64,000 nt of DNA from Crotophaga sulcirostris (GCA_013397455.1 VYZB01000934.1:50581-114580), one strand, 5' to 3'; shown: positions 1-14,030, counted from the first letter of the stretch. Translations and numbers: made by a program. Notes: a model not told the origin generated them from the sequence alone.

Positions 1-428
1 TCTGCAAGTGTGTGAGTGTGTGTCTGAGTGTGAGTGTGCGTGTGTGTGAGTGTGTGTGTGTATGTGTGAGTGTGCTTGTGTGTCACTGTATGTGCCTGTG
101 TGTCTGAGTGTGCATGTGAGTGTGTGTGCATGTGCAAGTGCGCCTGTGTGTCTCTTGTGTGAGTGTGCGTGTGTGAGAGTCTGCATGTGCGTGTGTGAGA
201 GTGTGTATCTGTGTCTCTGGGTGCGTGTGTGTGTGCACGTGTGTGTGAATGTATCTGCAAGTGTGTGAGTGTGTGTGTGTGCATGTGTGAGTATGCCTCT
301 GTGTGTGTGTGTGTGCATGTGTGAGTATGCCTGTGTGTGTGTGTGTGTGCATGTGCGTGTGTGAGAGTGTGTGTATCTGTGTCCCCGTGCGTGAGTGTCC
401 CTGTGTGTGTCTGTCTGTCTCTGTGTGC
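1..428. repeat. TG-rich compound minisatellite
   Basis: Almost every position is a TG/GT dinucleotide interrupted by short variants (GAG, CATG, CTG, TCTC). Longer units recur: the first 23 bases reappear at 254-276, giving an approximate higher-order period of 253. An 18-base unit at 281-298 recurs at 315-332, a period of 34. The array continues off the left edge, so its full length is unknown. Open frames on both strands here are only Cys/Val/Ser or His/Thr runs produced by the repeat and are not genes. Confidence 0.93.
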
Positions 429-3400
429 AGACACACAGCACAAGAAGTGCTGTAAAATGCGAATTTTTAAGCAAAGTTAGAAATGCGAGGTCAGCTGGTT
501 CGGGTTATCACACTGAGGCCTTCAAAGTGAGTGTGGGTAGGAAACGTGGATCGTCGTAATTGTGCCCTGAACGTAGCTTGTCAGGTTTTATTTAGGAGCA
601 GGGCTAATCTCGGGTCTCGCTGAAGCTGACCTTAATCTGAAACACCTCCACTGGGATTGAAGGGCAACTTCTTGTTCCTCACTCTGAAGCACTTGGAGGT
701 GTTGCATGGTGCAACCATTTTCACCTGTACGACAGGTTCATTCAGAGTTCCACCAGATTTAATTGCAGCAATTAACTAGGTTGCTGATAGGCAGCGATGA
801 GTTTATGATCACAGTGTAAAACCTTTTCCTTTGTAGAGCAAATGGAATAACTGTGTTAGGCAAACACTCATTAAATAAAGCCTTAAAGCAAACCAAAAAT
901 GAACGGAATCATCTTGAGGACTTAGATTGGCCTGAGGGTGTGATTGTGTGCAGACAATGCCAGCAGTAAAGCTGGTTTTCCGCGCAGTAGTCTGAGTTCT
1001 CTGTGAGGTGGCATCAGATTTGCAATATTCAGACCGTTTGTGGTGGCAGTTGCACTGAAAATGGAGATGAAGAAGTGCTGGTCACTAAGCAGTGATGCTT
1101 TGTTTTAAGTTTTTAATGTTGAAACTCAGGTTTCTCATCTACAGTTAAGTGCTGTCAGCGTAGAGACTTCTGTGGGCTTTGAGTTGTTCTGTTAGAGAAA
1201 ACTCAGGTTTGATGATTAAGCACTTAAAAACCCAGGAAACTCCGAAGTCAACTGTGCATAAGCAATTTTAATTATGTCCCCTGTAGTGTTGTATTATCAC
1301 AACAGGCTTCAGTTTGAGAAGATGGTTGTTTTTTCGCAAGTAGGAAAAAAGTAAGAGCAGAAAAATTCCTGTATCAGACCAAATTCTTAAATAGTTTGGA
1401 CCTTGACAGTATCCCTTCTGCCACTGTAGACAGGCAAAGCATTTTGTGGCTTCTCATTGTGAAATGCTTCCAGTGGCCATAGGGAATGTATTCTATGACA
1501 AGTCTTGTTCCCTTAAGTAGGCACATATTCAATTATTAGCTCTTTTGTTTTCAGAAAACAGCTTAACCTGATATACATTTTGGAGGATGAATCAGGTAAT
1601 TTGTAAAGTTAAATTATGAATATATGTTGTTTAAATATGTGCTCAATGGACATGATTGCACTGTTAAGCCATAGTAGGTTAAGTAAGAATGGGTTATTGT
1701 GTGTTTTGCATTTAAATAACTTATCTTGCTTTAGGATAGTACACTACACTAGAAAATTCTATTTATCTATAATAGATTTTTAGATAGAATGCATGGTCTG
1801 ACACTTCATTTAGAACATTAATTAGGGAAATGTTGAGCAAGTATAAATAAAAAAGACTGATTAACAGAGTGATCTGATCAGCACTGAATTTGGCCTCATA
1901 TCTTACTCTATATAAAGGGACCATAGTTGAAACTGTGCTTCAGTGTTGCCTGATTATTGTTTTGTTTTATTTTGTTCTCTGTGTTAGTTAACAATAACGG
2001 ATACAAATTCTGTAATTTAAAACAAGTTGGTTATCTGCTCCTGGAATGTTCTGTCCCACCCGTTTTTCTCTGGAGGGCTTGTGAATGTCATTTCACACAT
2101 CAGATTTGTGTAGCTTCTCCCTGCAGGGTTATGACATTGCCAGAGATGGGTCAGTGTTCATAATTTTGGTTGCTGTTAAACAATCAGCACTTGTCAACAC
2201 CACCTACAGACACCCGTTACATGTTTTTAAAATGGTAGTACCAAGCTTTAAATGTGCAGTTCTTGGCAGGAACTGTTCTTGTACTAGAAATATTCCGGTG
2301 TTGATATGATCTCAATATGATCTTTGTGAGAGAAAGTAGCCTTATCTGTTGGTTAGGTGATATACGTGTGAGCTGCTGGAATGTGGGTTTCTAATTTAAA
2401 CACTATCATTGACCTGCTGCATGCCGCTGATCGTCTTATTGGCATCTTGCTGCATTTCCTTTATCTCTGAACAAGGTATGATAATTACAGGATACTGGCC
2501 AACTCTTCAATTTCCTGAAGGTAATTTGCATGCAGAGTGCTTAAAAAACCCCCCAAATACTGGAATAATATCTGTAGTATATGAACAAAAACAAATGGTG
2601 TAACGTGTGCCTCGCAGGTTTATTGCTGTATTTCTTCAAATCACAGCTTAAGGACTTGATTATTGGCTATTTCATGTCAGTCCTGGGCTGCTGCTGCTGC
2701 TTGGCATCCCGCTTCAGTATTTATTTTGGTCCTGGTTTTGGAATTTCCCTTCACAGGAAGATTCCATACTCCTTATATGGAAAAAAATCATTTAAAAAAT
2801 GACTTTTCTTCCATCAGTTCTGTAGATTCTTTTCTCAGTAAGTGAAAGAGCTGCTATCTCTTTTCTTTAAAGCTCTGATCTAAGGGCCAATAACATCAAG
2901 GAAAGGGTTATCAGTAACTTTAGTGGCTTTTGGATCAAGGCATTCCCATGTGATGTGCTCTTGTCATTGGAAAGAATGACACTGGTTTCAGCCATGAAAA
3001 CTTCGTGGTATTTTAAACCATCATGTCAGTACTCCTTTAAAGCCTATCTGTTGATATACTTGCATTTGCATGTAAGGAACTGCTTCTGTGGGTGTCTCCT
3101 GGTTTTACAAGCAGGCAGTGCTCTTTATTTCTCCAGCAGGGCTAACGCTGTGTCTGAGCTGTGGTAAAAGCTCATTTTCTGTACCAGCACAGCTGGTAGA
3201 ATGGCTTGACAGAACACACGATTGCAACTGTTCTCAGGCATTGGCTCATATTAATCATTTGCATTAATCAGTTGGTGTTAAACGTGAACAATTTCAAGCA
3301 CTGATGTGACTGCAATCTTGGAGCTTTGCTCTGCCTAAAGCATGGAGCCCTCCTTTCCATATCATCACTTCAGCACAACTCTTTGTGAAACAAGAATCAA

Positions 3401-6400
3401 AATGGAATTCTGTTTCCTCAGGAACAGGGAATGCCCTACAACATAAGAATTGTGAATTCTGAGGAACAAAGAGTCAAGCTTGACATGTTATAATGTATTT
3501 ATAAAAGGAGCAGGGAGGCAGGCTTTGTCAGCACAGATGTATTTAACATCTTCATCTGATTTGTGGAAAGAAATGGCTGAGTTTCAGAGATCTGCAAATG
3601 AATTTTACTGATCAGTTGGTGACATTTAGCAGAGTCGCAGAAGCGACGTTTGTGGTCCAACGGCAGTTCATTAGTGTGTGGTGCTACCTCTTGATGGGTT
3701 TAGGAATTAGGAGGTGGATCTGCCCCAGAATCATTAGATTGGCTTACAAATCCTGAATTGCTAAAATGAATATATCTGACTTCATGTGTTTGGAGACCTT
3801 AGAGTTCACAGTCTTTTCTTTGACAGGACAAGAGTTAGTAACCTGTTATTTTAATGGGAGTTATGCTTGTCGTATAGTCGGTTCCTTGAACTGGGGCCTT
3901 TGAGAGGCTCTGGGTACCAAAAAGGAGATATTTACATTGCAGGGCTCGGTAGATAAAACTCAGCCCTTTGTAGAGGATCAGCTTGTTCTTAACTATGATC
4001 CTGTATTTGTCTTCTTTTAAGACTGCTATAAACTTGCACATTATGCATAGCTATATGTGATCAAGTGTAGAGAGAAACTGTTCTTTTTTAAACTTAATTT
4101 TTATTGATTTCGCTTCCCTTACTTAATTGTGCTTTTTTCCTAAACTCAAAGTTCTTAAAATATTACAATAAATAAGAGACGAATACTCCCCTTCTTTGTT
4201 AAATAACTGTTGTGACAAGGGAAGTTTCAACTTGTGAACTTTATCTGTGTCTGACGGTTGTACTGAGCTCTTCTTGGATAGGAATGAAGTTTAGCAGAGG
4301 CATCTGGGAGTGAGCAGAACCTTTACAAATCTTTGGAATTGTCTCTGTTGATGTAGAAGCAGGACTGACATGACAGCTTGGACCCTGTTTGGCCAGGAAG
4401 GGCAGGGACTGTCCTTTGTGACTGCATGGGCCCAGTGTGATAAAAGAACAGACTGAGAAGGCTGCCTGAAGTTAATTGTTCGTTGTGAGCCTAAGGATGC
4501 TGTCTGTAACGTTGTGTAGAAGTAGTTTGTTTTCCTGCTTGTTGCCTTCTATGTGAGTTGTGATGCCCATGTTGGAATGTGTTTTCTCTCGTTTTGGGAA
4601 GAGGAGTGATGAAGAAACCCTTTTTAAAAGCCCTTTTTCATGAAAGCTGCTTCTTGGTGAAAAACATTTGTTGTGCCTGGCCTTGCTGGATCAGCACTTG
4701 GATATGTGTGAGCGTGGAATACAACTCCCCCAGGAGAAAAACGTCACTTGGATACTTGAATATCCTATGACTAAAAGCTGTAATCCTGAATCAAGTGGAT
4801 TCCCCTGGTACTTCATTTGGATTAACTGAAGAGAAGTGCATGGAAGGACAAACCTAGCTCTAAATGGCAAATTCAGCAAAACTGTTGGCAATAATCTGAG
4901 AGTAAATGTTGACTTGGAAAGTTTTCAGATGTTCCGGATTTTTTTCCATGGTAAAGGTGATAGCTATTGTCCTGGCTTGGTAATATCAAGATGCTGTTAG
5001 TTGCTTGTATATTATACTTGTATTTTTGTTTGGTTATTTTTATCTAAAACATGTAGCTTCTACAAAAGCAAAAAGAAGAAATGATTTTGCTTATCAGATT
5101 GGCAAAGAGAAGCAAGGGCCTGTCCAATCCCACCCTGCATAATTACAGTAGAATGACATCCCATGACACGAGCTGCCCAAAAGGCTGATAAATTATATGG
5201 AATGGATACAATTACTTAATCTGGCAGTGTTGAAAGCTCTGTCTCATTTTCCTGTAGTTCCATGGAGCTGCATTCACTGAGGGAGAGAGCGTAGAACAGC
5301 GGGCAAACCTCCTTGCGGATCTTCAGGGCCTGTATGTGGCATTTAAGCACTTAACTAGAACAGCATAAGAATAAGGATTTAAAAGAATAGAGTGTGTTAA
5401 CCATTAACTGTTAGTATTGTTCGGCTTTGACAGCCCAGGAAATACTGTTCACGTGTTGGAACATGGGGGTAAAGGCAGGGTGTCAGATTTGACTTTTTTT
5501 TTTCTGTAGTGATAACCATTAAAAATATGATTTCCTGTGTTCCCTTACTGCTTCAGACAGTGCCTGTACTTGTTAATACATTGTGCATCAAAAAGACTGT
5601 CCCTTGTCCCCTCTTCCCCTCCCTGTGTTTCCCCCCCTGTCCCATTTCAGGGATTTGCTCATGTTGGCATTAAGGAGTTTGGAGTACTTTTGCTGCTTCT
5701 CATAGGAATGTTTACAATTTTGCATGATCAGGTTCAGGTTTGTAACTTCGCCACAGACCATGCTACTATAATTAATCAGTTGTTGTAAAGCTGTCCCTTC
5801 GACCTGTGTTTATTGGTAGTCAGATTTATCACACCAGGGCTCAATGTAAGAGTGATAGTTTGTGAGCATGTTCAAAATTTAAATAATAGTAATTAATAAA
5901 TATTTTAAACAAGAAAAAAATCCCTATGCAGTTTTGAATTATGAGGACATGAAAGGACTAATATGTCTTTGCTGCTTTCATATTGTTAGAATTGGACAGA
6001 AACTGATTTGACTTATTTTGAGCTGTGCTGCTTGTGATTAAATTGTGGTTGTTTCCATTGCTTTGAAATGGAAGAAGGGGAGAAACTGTTTCCAAATGTA
6101 GCTTGCTGGCAATTGAGGGTTCAGAAAGGTAGGCTGGTTTGATTCTGCTTTTTGTTTATCCGTTCTCCTAAATTTATTGTAGAAGGGCTTTTCAAAACTC
6201 TGGGCTTTTCAAAAGTCCTGTTTATTCAGACCATACAGATTTTATGCCTAACCAGTGAACACAATGTCAAGCAGTGCCCAAAGTCTGATTACATTCAAGT
6301 TGCATTCCTTTCAGCAAGTCTTCACCTATCTCCTACAGTGAGTACTCAAGTAGAAGATTGCAAGTCACTGTATAAAATCCTACTTATTCTGGCTTTAAGC

Positions 6401-8559
6401 AGCATGCACAACAGCAGTAGACTCTGATTTTTTTTAAAAAAAAAACAAACAACAACATACCAAATTTAGTCACATTTTTTGAAGATCACTGCTGATCTTG
6501 TATGCTCTGCCTGTGTCATAGGGTCTATTTAAAGCAGCAACTGAAGTCCACAGTGTTGGAGGAGCAACTCGGTTTTCTTTGCCAGTGCTCTGTAGTTGAC
6601 TGTTCTTCTTGTCTTGCAAATTTAAGAAGTCTCTCATTCACTTTTTAAGTCCCCATTTTTCAGTGTGTAGACACATGGATATTTTGCCTGAAGCATTCAG
6701 GGATGTCAGGTGAAGGTCAGTGCACTACAATAACCTGCCCTCAAGCACAGATAAATTCAGGCTCTACTGCCAAGAGATGACCTTTGGTTTCATTTTACCT
6801 GATGCAATAAGGGCCCTATTCGGAATTCTTCTTTCTCAATTGGGCAATGTCCCATCCACTTGAATAGATTTTCTTGAGCAAGAGTGGTTGCAAACATTCC
6901 CTAGGTGTGGTATGATGATGGCAGAAGTTTCTGCATTATAGATGAGTTTGATAAACCTAAATAGATTTGGCATTTATTGTAGTCAGAAAAAAGAAGTGGA
7001 AGGTGGGAGTGGATTTTATTATGACTTGCACGGCTGCCAACTCTGAAACTACTACTAAGCACTGTTTCTAAGCTGCATCTGATCAACAGAGATAGTGAGC
7101 AAAGAAGCTTATGCATTAAAACATTTGTTATATATAGGCAGAAAATAATACTTTAATCTGAAGTCATCACTGATTTTAGATACAGCCAGAGGGCTGTCAG
7201 TGGTAGGCCTGGGTTGTGGTAGTCATGCTTTCCCACCCTTGGTATCCTCCTCCTTATCCAGGTGCGTCACTGAGCTGTGGGGTGCGGGGTCCCTCAAAAC
7301 TGAGTGTAATACCTTTGCCCACACTGCTGTGTTGCAAGATGGGATTGTGAATAGAGTATCTTACCCTGCATAAGGTAGCACATGGCTAAATGGGGAGGCA
7401 GGATACAGTCACCTTTTTACTGTGCCTTGACTAGCTGTACTGCTGGTTTCCATTGTTTTGTTAAAAAGGGGATTTCCATTAACCCATTACCCTGTCTTCC
7501 TCTGCAAGCCCATGCAGGATTTGTAGAGAAGGATGGTATTCCTTACTGTTTTTTTTCTTCAATCTTTCTGGCTTTTGCAGATATGAGTGGGTGCCTCTAT
7601 GCATCAGCTCCAGTCAATGACTTTGTTTCTTTCAAAGTCAGATTATACAGTCAAGTGTTAGACCTACTGTCAGGCAAACCTCTGTTGAAAGCAGTAGCAG
7701 ATTTATTTACAGGCTGAGAAAAACTCAAGGCCAGAACCTGACCTGGAAAGGGTGGTTGGAAGTCAAAAATGGATATAATCTTCCTGACTCATGAGTTTAG
7801 TTTTTTGCATAAGGCTATTAGTAAGGGCGACAAGGGCTGTTGGTCATTCTGCAAGGTTAGCATCATTATCTGTCAACCACAAACTCATTCTTCACAGACC
7901 ACTGGAAGGCATCTGCCAAACTATATTTTTCCTAATAGGGAGATTTTAATCTGCAGCGAGTAAAATGTTTCAACTTTGCTGCTCAGTGATTGATGGTCTG
8001 GGATTCCTTGAATGTGTGATTATCTTTGTGCTTTTGTGTCAAGGACTGATATCTCCTGTAGGAATGGAGCAATTTATGCAGTTTACATTAAATGGACTGA
8101 AATACTGTCATCTAGACCACCAGAGCATGTGACACATAGCAGCAAGACAAGATTTGTAGGATGTCTAAAATCCCTTTCAAACTGAGAAGAATAAACAGCT
8201 CCCACTGCCCAGCCTTAAAGAATCTTGCAGTTCAGTTATAAAATACAGGAGACTGAAGTGTTCACCACATGGATATAATTAATACAAATGTTAGGATATT
8301 TCTGGAAGTCTGAACCAAACCTGAACCAAATAAGAACTCCAGGAAAATTATATTGAGTGGATTCAGTCTCAAGGGTAAGAATTGAGAAATTGTTTCTGGG
8401 TTTCCGAACACATGCAGTTTGCCTTTCTTCTGCTGTCACTAATCATACTGCATCTTAATTTCTCTTAAAAAGGCGCAATGGTACTGTTGTTTGTCCTCCT
8501 TACTAATTAAAGCTGGGTAGCAGCATTGTTCTTTTTATCCTCATTAATATCTTCTTTCC

Positions 8560-8587
8560 ATAAAGAAGAGATGCATCTCTTCTTTAT
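8560..8587. repeat. Perfect 28-bp palindrome
   Basis: The left arm ATAAAGAAGAGATG (8560-8573) is followed with no spacer by its exact reverse complement (8574-8587). The next outward pair (8559/8588) does not match. A near copy of one arm, CTTCTTTCC, lies just upstream at 8551-8559. The function is unknown. It could be a cruciform-forming site, a small foldback remnant or a regulatory dyad. Confidence 0.9.
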
Positions 8588-11231
8588 ATCCCTTTAAATG
8601 GTATGAGCTTAACAGCAGAATTGGCACCTGATGCTGCTGTCTTGGTTGCCTATCCAGTAATGTAACAGTGAACTTTTTGTAAGATTCTTTATATGTCAAG
8701 CCCAGAGGGTAAAGGTATTCAATGTCTGTGTTGTGCTTGAGCCCTCACCTAAATTTTATTGTGGATGAAAGCTAAACAGAGCTCTATGAAACAGTTCTGC
8801 TGTGTGTTCTCTGAGTTATACCTGTACTTATTTGCATGCAAAAGTTAATATTTGCAGAAGATTTACAAGATAACTTATTGTAATTCTTCCACTGGACTGT
8901 CAGAGATCCATTTATAGTTTATTGTTTTATGTTGGTTTTAAATTTCCTGGGATTTTTTTTCAAAATGATGAACAAAATACTTGATTTCACAATGTTCTTG
9001 TAAGACGTCTCAGTACGACCTATTATTCATTATTATGTAGGAACATAACAGAAAACAATAAATCTTCAAATTCCATTGTTGCATTTCTGTACCAGTATGT
9101 GGGGAGCCTCACATCAGAGAGGATTTTGGTGAGAAATAATTTTCAGGAGCCTCATAATGCAAGATGCCTAAGCTACATAGTGACCTGTGTTTCTGTCCAG
9201 GATTTGGCAGTTACCAGTACTGCTTCTTAAAAATAAAGCACCCAAGTCTTGCTATATGACATTTCCTTCAGAACAGCCCTGAGCACTTGATTTGTTATGT
9301 TTTATTCAGAAAATACATGTTTAGGATTTATCTGAATGCCATAGTATCACAGCACTATTTGTTTTGGACATATATCACTTATTCTTCAGTGGTTGCTAAA
9401 ACATGTCCCCATGTGAGTTCCTGAGAAGCTTCTACACCCTTACATCTGGCCACTAACCTGTTGAACCCCTATGTTGCTGTCACACTGCTCCTAATTAGAA
9501 GGTGTTTAGTGCCCAAATTCTCCCAAATATTAGACAACGCTCTGTTGTTTGAATCATTGAGCTTTTAAGGTGGTGCACCTCAGCACCTGCCCCCCACGTG
9601 CCCCGGTACAATACAAAGTGCTTGTAGCCATTGCCCAGTTCTTTCAGGCCAACTGGGCGGCAGCAGCGCTGTGACCTGAGCTGTGCCAGTCACTGTGATT
9701 TCAAAGTGAAGCTGAGTTCAGGTGCAAATTGCATCTTCTTTTTGCCAAAATAAAGCGCTTGGGCTTGCTGACCGCAGGAGAGGACTGAAGGCAAGAGGAC
9801 TTCTGTCGTGTTTATTGTTTATTAAGAGAGCCCTGGTCACTGCTTTTGGACTCTGGTTAGTACAAAATGTGCGTCGGTAGGTGGCCGCTGTGGTTTGTTC
9901 CTCTAGATATGGCAGTGTTGAAAGGGATGTTAAAGCACTTGTCCTTGAAAATTTGTGTAGGAAAGGGTTTGATGAGTTATTTTGGGATGCATGCCCATAT
10001 TGATCTCCATTAGAGTACAGGAAGGCAGTGGTCTGCAATGCAGTTGAATTACAGTGGTGTAACGGGTGGACTACCAGGGCCACCTTCCTTTGCTGCTAGA
10101 ATGTAGAGGGGAGAGAGACTCGTTTGGTCGTGACCTGGAATATCCATTTATAGATATATTTTATTTATAAGTAGATGGATTAATAAACTGGCACTGTATT
10201 GCCTTGCTTTTACCTGTACTGACAAATACGTTTGACGTTTGGTTTTTTTTGTTTTTTTTTAAATTTCCTTCTGTGTCAAAGTCCATTCCAGTCTTGAGGA
10301 ATGCCAGTCTTGCTTTAGAACCCTTAATCCAAACCAGAGAACTACATAACAAGCAGAGAAATCTCTGAAGTTCCCTGGGAGTGATTTTTATCCCATTTAT
10401 AGTTCTGTACACAGAACTGTAGCCAAAGTTTGGTATTGAGCCCCAAGGATCTTAATGATAATTTCATGGATGCTTATGTTATATTTTTAGATAGATGTTC
10501 CAGTTAGTATCTGTTCCACTGCTGCATAGGCTTTGACTTTAGAAAATTAAGCATGTATGACAATAGTGGATACAAATAGCTACTCAGACGAGAAGTATTT
10601 AGTTGGTCTTGACAAGGCTATGTAAACTGGATGATCTGTAGTGGTCTCTTCCAAGGACTAAGGTGGCTTCTGTTAGAGGTTGGCTAGCAAGTTTGAAAAG
10701 CTTTTAGTTTGACATTTGGAGTGTCTCTGTACAGATTCAGCTTTATCAGTTGTCTGGTCTGGAGCAATGTATGAGCGTTCCCAGAAAGCATTGTGATTTG
10801 GAGATATTACTTATGCAGGGAGATGTTTCCTCTGCTGACACTCCAAATTTGTTTCTGAATAGGCAAGCAAAGATTTCAAGTCCCCTTTGCATACTTTCCT
10901 CCCTGTTGTGTTCTAACAGTGGTACACCAAGCACCTCAGAAATCTTGCAAGCAGAACAGAAGGAACTTTGTGAAAGCTAATACTTGGAGATTGCACCTGT
11001 TCAGGTAGTGCCTTGACAGGGACACCAGGTTGTGGGGTTTTTTTTTATTTTTATTTTTTTGTGAGGACAGTGACAAATTTAAGCATTCATCTATTAATTA
11101 CTTACTTTCTTAGAAAATCACAGCTATGAAATTCAGCATTTTTATGTTGTTAGAAATGTTTCTGTGTGTTCACAGAGCATTGCTGTCTCTTTATACTGTC
11201 CTGTTAGTGTACATGAGCCCTAGGTTCTAGA

Positions 11232-11645
11232 GGGGAAATTGTATGAGGAGCGGCTGGAGCCACTGGGTCTGCTCAGCCTGGAGGAGACTGAGGGGGGACC
11301 TCCCAGCCCTTCGGTGCTTCCTCACCAGGGGAGGAGGAGGAGCAGGCACTGAGCTCTTCTCTTTGGTGACCAAGGACAGGACCCGAGGGAATGGCAGGAA
11401 GATGGGCCAGGGGAGGGTTAGGTTGGACATGAGGAGAAGGCTTTTCACCCAGAAGGAAGTGGAGCACTGGAACAGCTCCCACGGAAGCAGTCACAGCCTG
11501 ACAATATTGCAGCAGTGTTTGGACAGTGCCCTCAGCTACACGGTGTGAGCGTTGGGGTGTCCTGTGCAGGGACAGGAGCTGGACTTGATGATCCTTGTGG
11601 GTCCCTCCCAACTCAGGTGATTCTACGATTCTGTGATTCAATGAT
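11232..11645 (+). mobile_element. CR1 LINE, 5'-truncated 3' end
   Basis: The segment follows the CR1 3' region: GAGGAGCGGCTGGAG and CTCAGCCTGGAGGAGA near the start, then a stretch matching the end of ORF2, then GGACTTGATGATCC and a tail of ATTCTACG/ATTCTGTG-type octamers at about 11622-11642. It has no poly(A), as expected for CR1. Only the last 0.4 kb of a 4-5 kb element is present, so it is a dead copy. Its tail differs from the ATACTGTG tails of the copies at 24.6, 39.2 and 40.3 kb, so it belongs to a different subfamily. Confidence 0.88.
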
Positions 11646-14010
11646 AATTGAGAGAATAGGCAGTTTCACATCAGGGTTTCTATTTGTGTTAGAGCCGTGC
11701 AGAGAGTTAGCAGTGGTAGATTAATGATAGATGTATCTATTTACCAGTAAATGAAATGTTTATTTCAAATGGTAACTTTTCACCAGGAGCACTTGATCTT
11801 CACTTTTACCTATGTATGCTGTTGAATGTTACCTAATACTCAGGCCAAATAATTTATTCTCCGAAGCACAACCTTTTATATTTTGCTCATTGTTTTCTAC
11901 CTGGAGGGTATTGATGCTTGGACATGTATTTACAATGTTTATTGAACAGTGTGAAAGTTAAATCTAAAGGTAAGCAGTTTAAAAAAAATGAAAAAAGGCT
12001 TGTATTCTGCTGGACACTCTCATTAAGCCAACGGCTGAAAAATAATGTTTCCTCTTTGCAAAAGGAATGTATCTTCTAAGTGCACGATAATTATGTAATG
12101 TACGTGCTTTTGACTTGATGAGAGGGGTGTCTCCCAGCTGTGTTACTAAGAAATAGTTGATTATACTGCTGAAATATGTTGTGTTTTACTTTCCTTGTAC
12201 ATGTGCCTTCAATTAGCTTTGCTGAAGTATTTGTTTTCTATGTCCTTTTCAAATAGGATGTGTTGTGACTCTCTTAGTGAGGCAGGTGGATCCAGCAAGG
12301 GATGGTAGGTCCTCAGAACTATCATCTGCCTTTTGATGGAAACTCAAGTTAAACCTCATTGCAAGCCTATGTTTTGAAGCAACTTAGGCTAAGACAGGCT
12401 GAAAGTTAGAAGCTTTTCTTTGATTTCAGGGAGATACTTTGTGTTCCAAACCCAAATTTCATTAAGCAAGTCATGGAAGGAGTATAAGAAAATCTCATTT
12501 TCTTTCAGTTATATGCTTTGCAATATCAGTGTTGTTAAGACTTTTACTAAATAAATAGACTTGGAGACTGACATCTCATACATGCTAGTTCTCTCAGTTA
12601 AATATTTCTAACCTGGCCATTCTACCTACCAGTCGCAGCAGGCAGTTTTACGTGAATCTGTACGATGTGGAGGGGGTCTCAAAGCAGTGTATGAACTGGA
12701 TCTGAAATACCACTCCAGCTGCTTAAGCTTAATAGAAAAGTATCTAGAACAGTAACTTGTTGAAAATAAGTTTATGCTCTTACTGCTCATTTTGTATACA
12801 ATGCTGTAGTTTTTTAATCGTAGCCAAGTTCACGCAAGTCTGTTTCTCATGCTTGTCATAACAATGAAGGATTCACCTGTATTTTGAACCAGTGCTTATA
12901 GAGATGTTAGGTATTTCCACATGACTTTTTAGGTTGTTAACCATTCCTTTTTTTCATATCTTTCAATATCAATAATCAGATTAATATTGATCAGGTTTAT
13001 TGATTGTTTTAGGAAAGCGTCTTTAACGTGTTATCTCTCCCTCCCTCTTACGTGTGCTGTACCATCTATATCCTTGGTTTGGAATACTCAGATTGTTCCA
13101 AAAATGTTCTTTAAAAGGAGTGCAAAATTTATTAAAATATATGGAAAATGTCTTGCTAGAAGAGGTGGTGGTTTCTAATATGTAGAGCTGTGATAAGTAG
13201 CATCTTTCATAGTTTTCAAATGCTGAAATTGCTGAAACTTCTCTCGGTTTTCTGGGCTGATTAAGTGTGGAACAGGCTGCTCTTAATAGCTGTGTGTGCA
13301 ATGATTGTTAGTGGATCTGTGGGCAAAGGGGATTTGCAGCCATATTTACATGGCACAAGTGAAATATACTGGTTGAACATTGTGGAAGTACTTTCGAATG
13401 GGAACAGAACTGCTCGGGTCTTTACATACTTGTCTTATCCAATTTGTTCTGCACTAGTGATACAGTAAAGCAGTAGCAAGAGTTGGAATTCCTTAAATCA
13501 GTGAATGGTGACGAGCTGGTATCAAGATCCCTGTAGGAGAGTCTTTAGAGAGAGAATGGAAGAAGAAAACACCATATGGCTTGGCTCCCTTAGCTTTGTT
13601 AATTGTGTGCTGGGCTTCTTTTTATATACCTACTGATACATGAATGCATATCTTTTATCCATCCCCTAAACAGTCATAGTATTTAACTAGTATAAAGTAG
13701 AATACTAAACACATGCTGCAACCAGTTATTGGAGGTGTTTTCCATTATAGTTTCCTTTTCTTCTACCTACAAAGGCTTTTGAAGAGTTGAGAGATCTTTT
13801 CAGTAAAATGTAGTATCTGGCTTTACTACTTCATAGAAAATTGTGGAAAACTTTACCCTGACTTTAGACTGTCCTTAGAAAACAGCACAATAAAGTCTGC
13901 AAAAGGTTAATTACCTGATGAAGCTCTATAGGTCCCTAATTTGAAGCTTAATAATATCTTCTAAGTTGGCTGTTGTAGAAGACAACATAGATTCAGGAAC
14001 TGAAAGATGC

Positions 14011-14030
14011 ACTTTGAGTGACTTTGAGTG
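14011..14030. repeat. Tandem duplication, 10 bp x 2
   Basis: ACTTTGAGTG occurs twice in direct succession (14011-14020 and 14021-14030). It is probably a small replication-slippage duplication with no evident role. Confidence 0.85.

Noticed and set aside
50..436. Open frames on both strands (72 and 117 residues)
   Set aside because: They are translations of the TG/CA minisatellite and consist of Cys/Val or His/Thr runs.
5537..5788. 83-residue frame with a Leu-rich membrane-like stretch
   Set aside because: Short, unflanked by supported splice sites, and no recognisable family. Leu-rich runs are common in T-rich DNA.
7615..7639. Imperfectly spaced inverted repeat TGACTTTG..CAAAGTCA
   Set aside because: An 8-bp stem with a 7-base loop is expected several times by chance in a window this size.
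9718..10083. 121-residue open frame on the minus strand
   Set aside because: No recognisable domain, no splice context, and composition like random translated DNA. It could be a chance frame in slightly GC-richer sequence.
11227..11641. Overlapping open frames of 101 and 122 residues on opposite strands
   Set aside because: They lie entirely within a truncated CR1 LINE.
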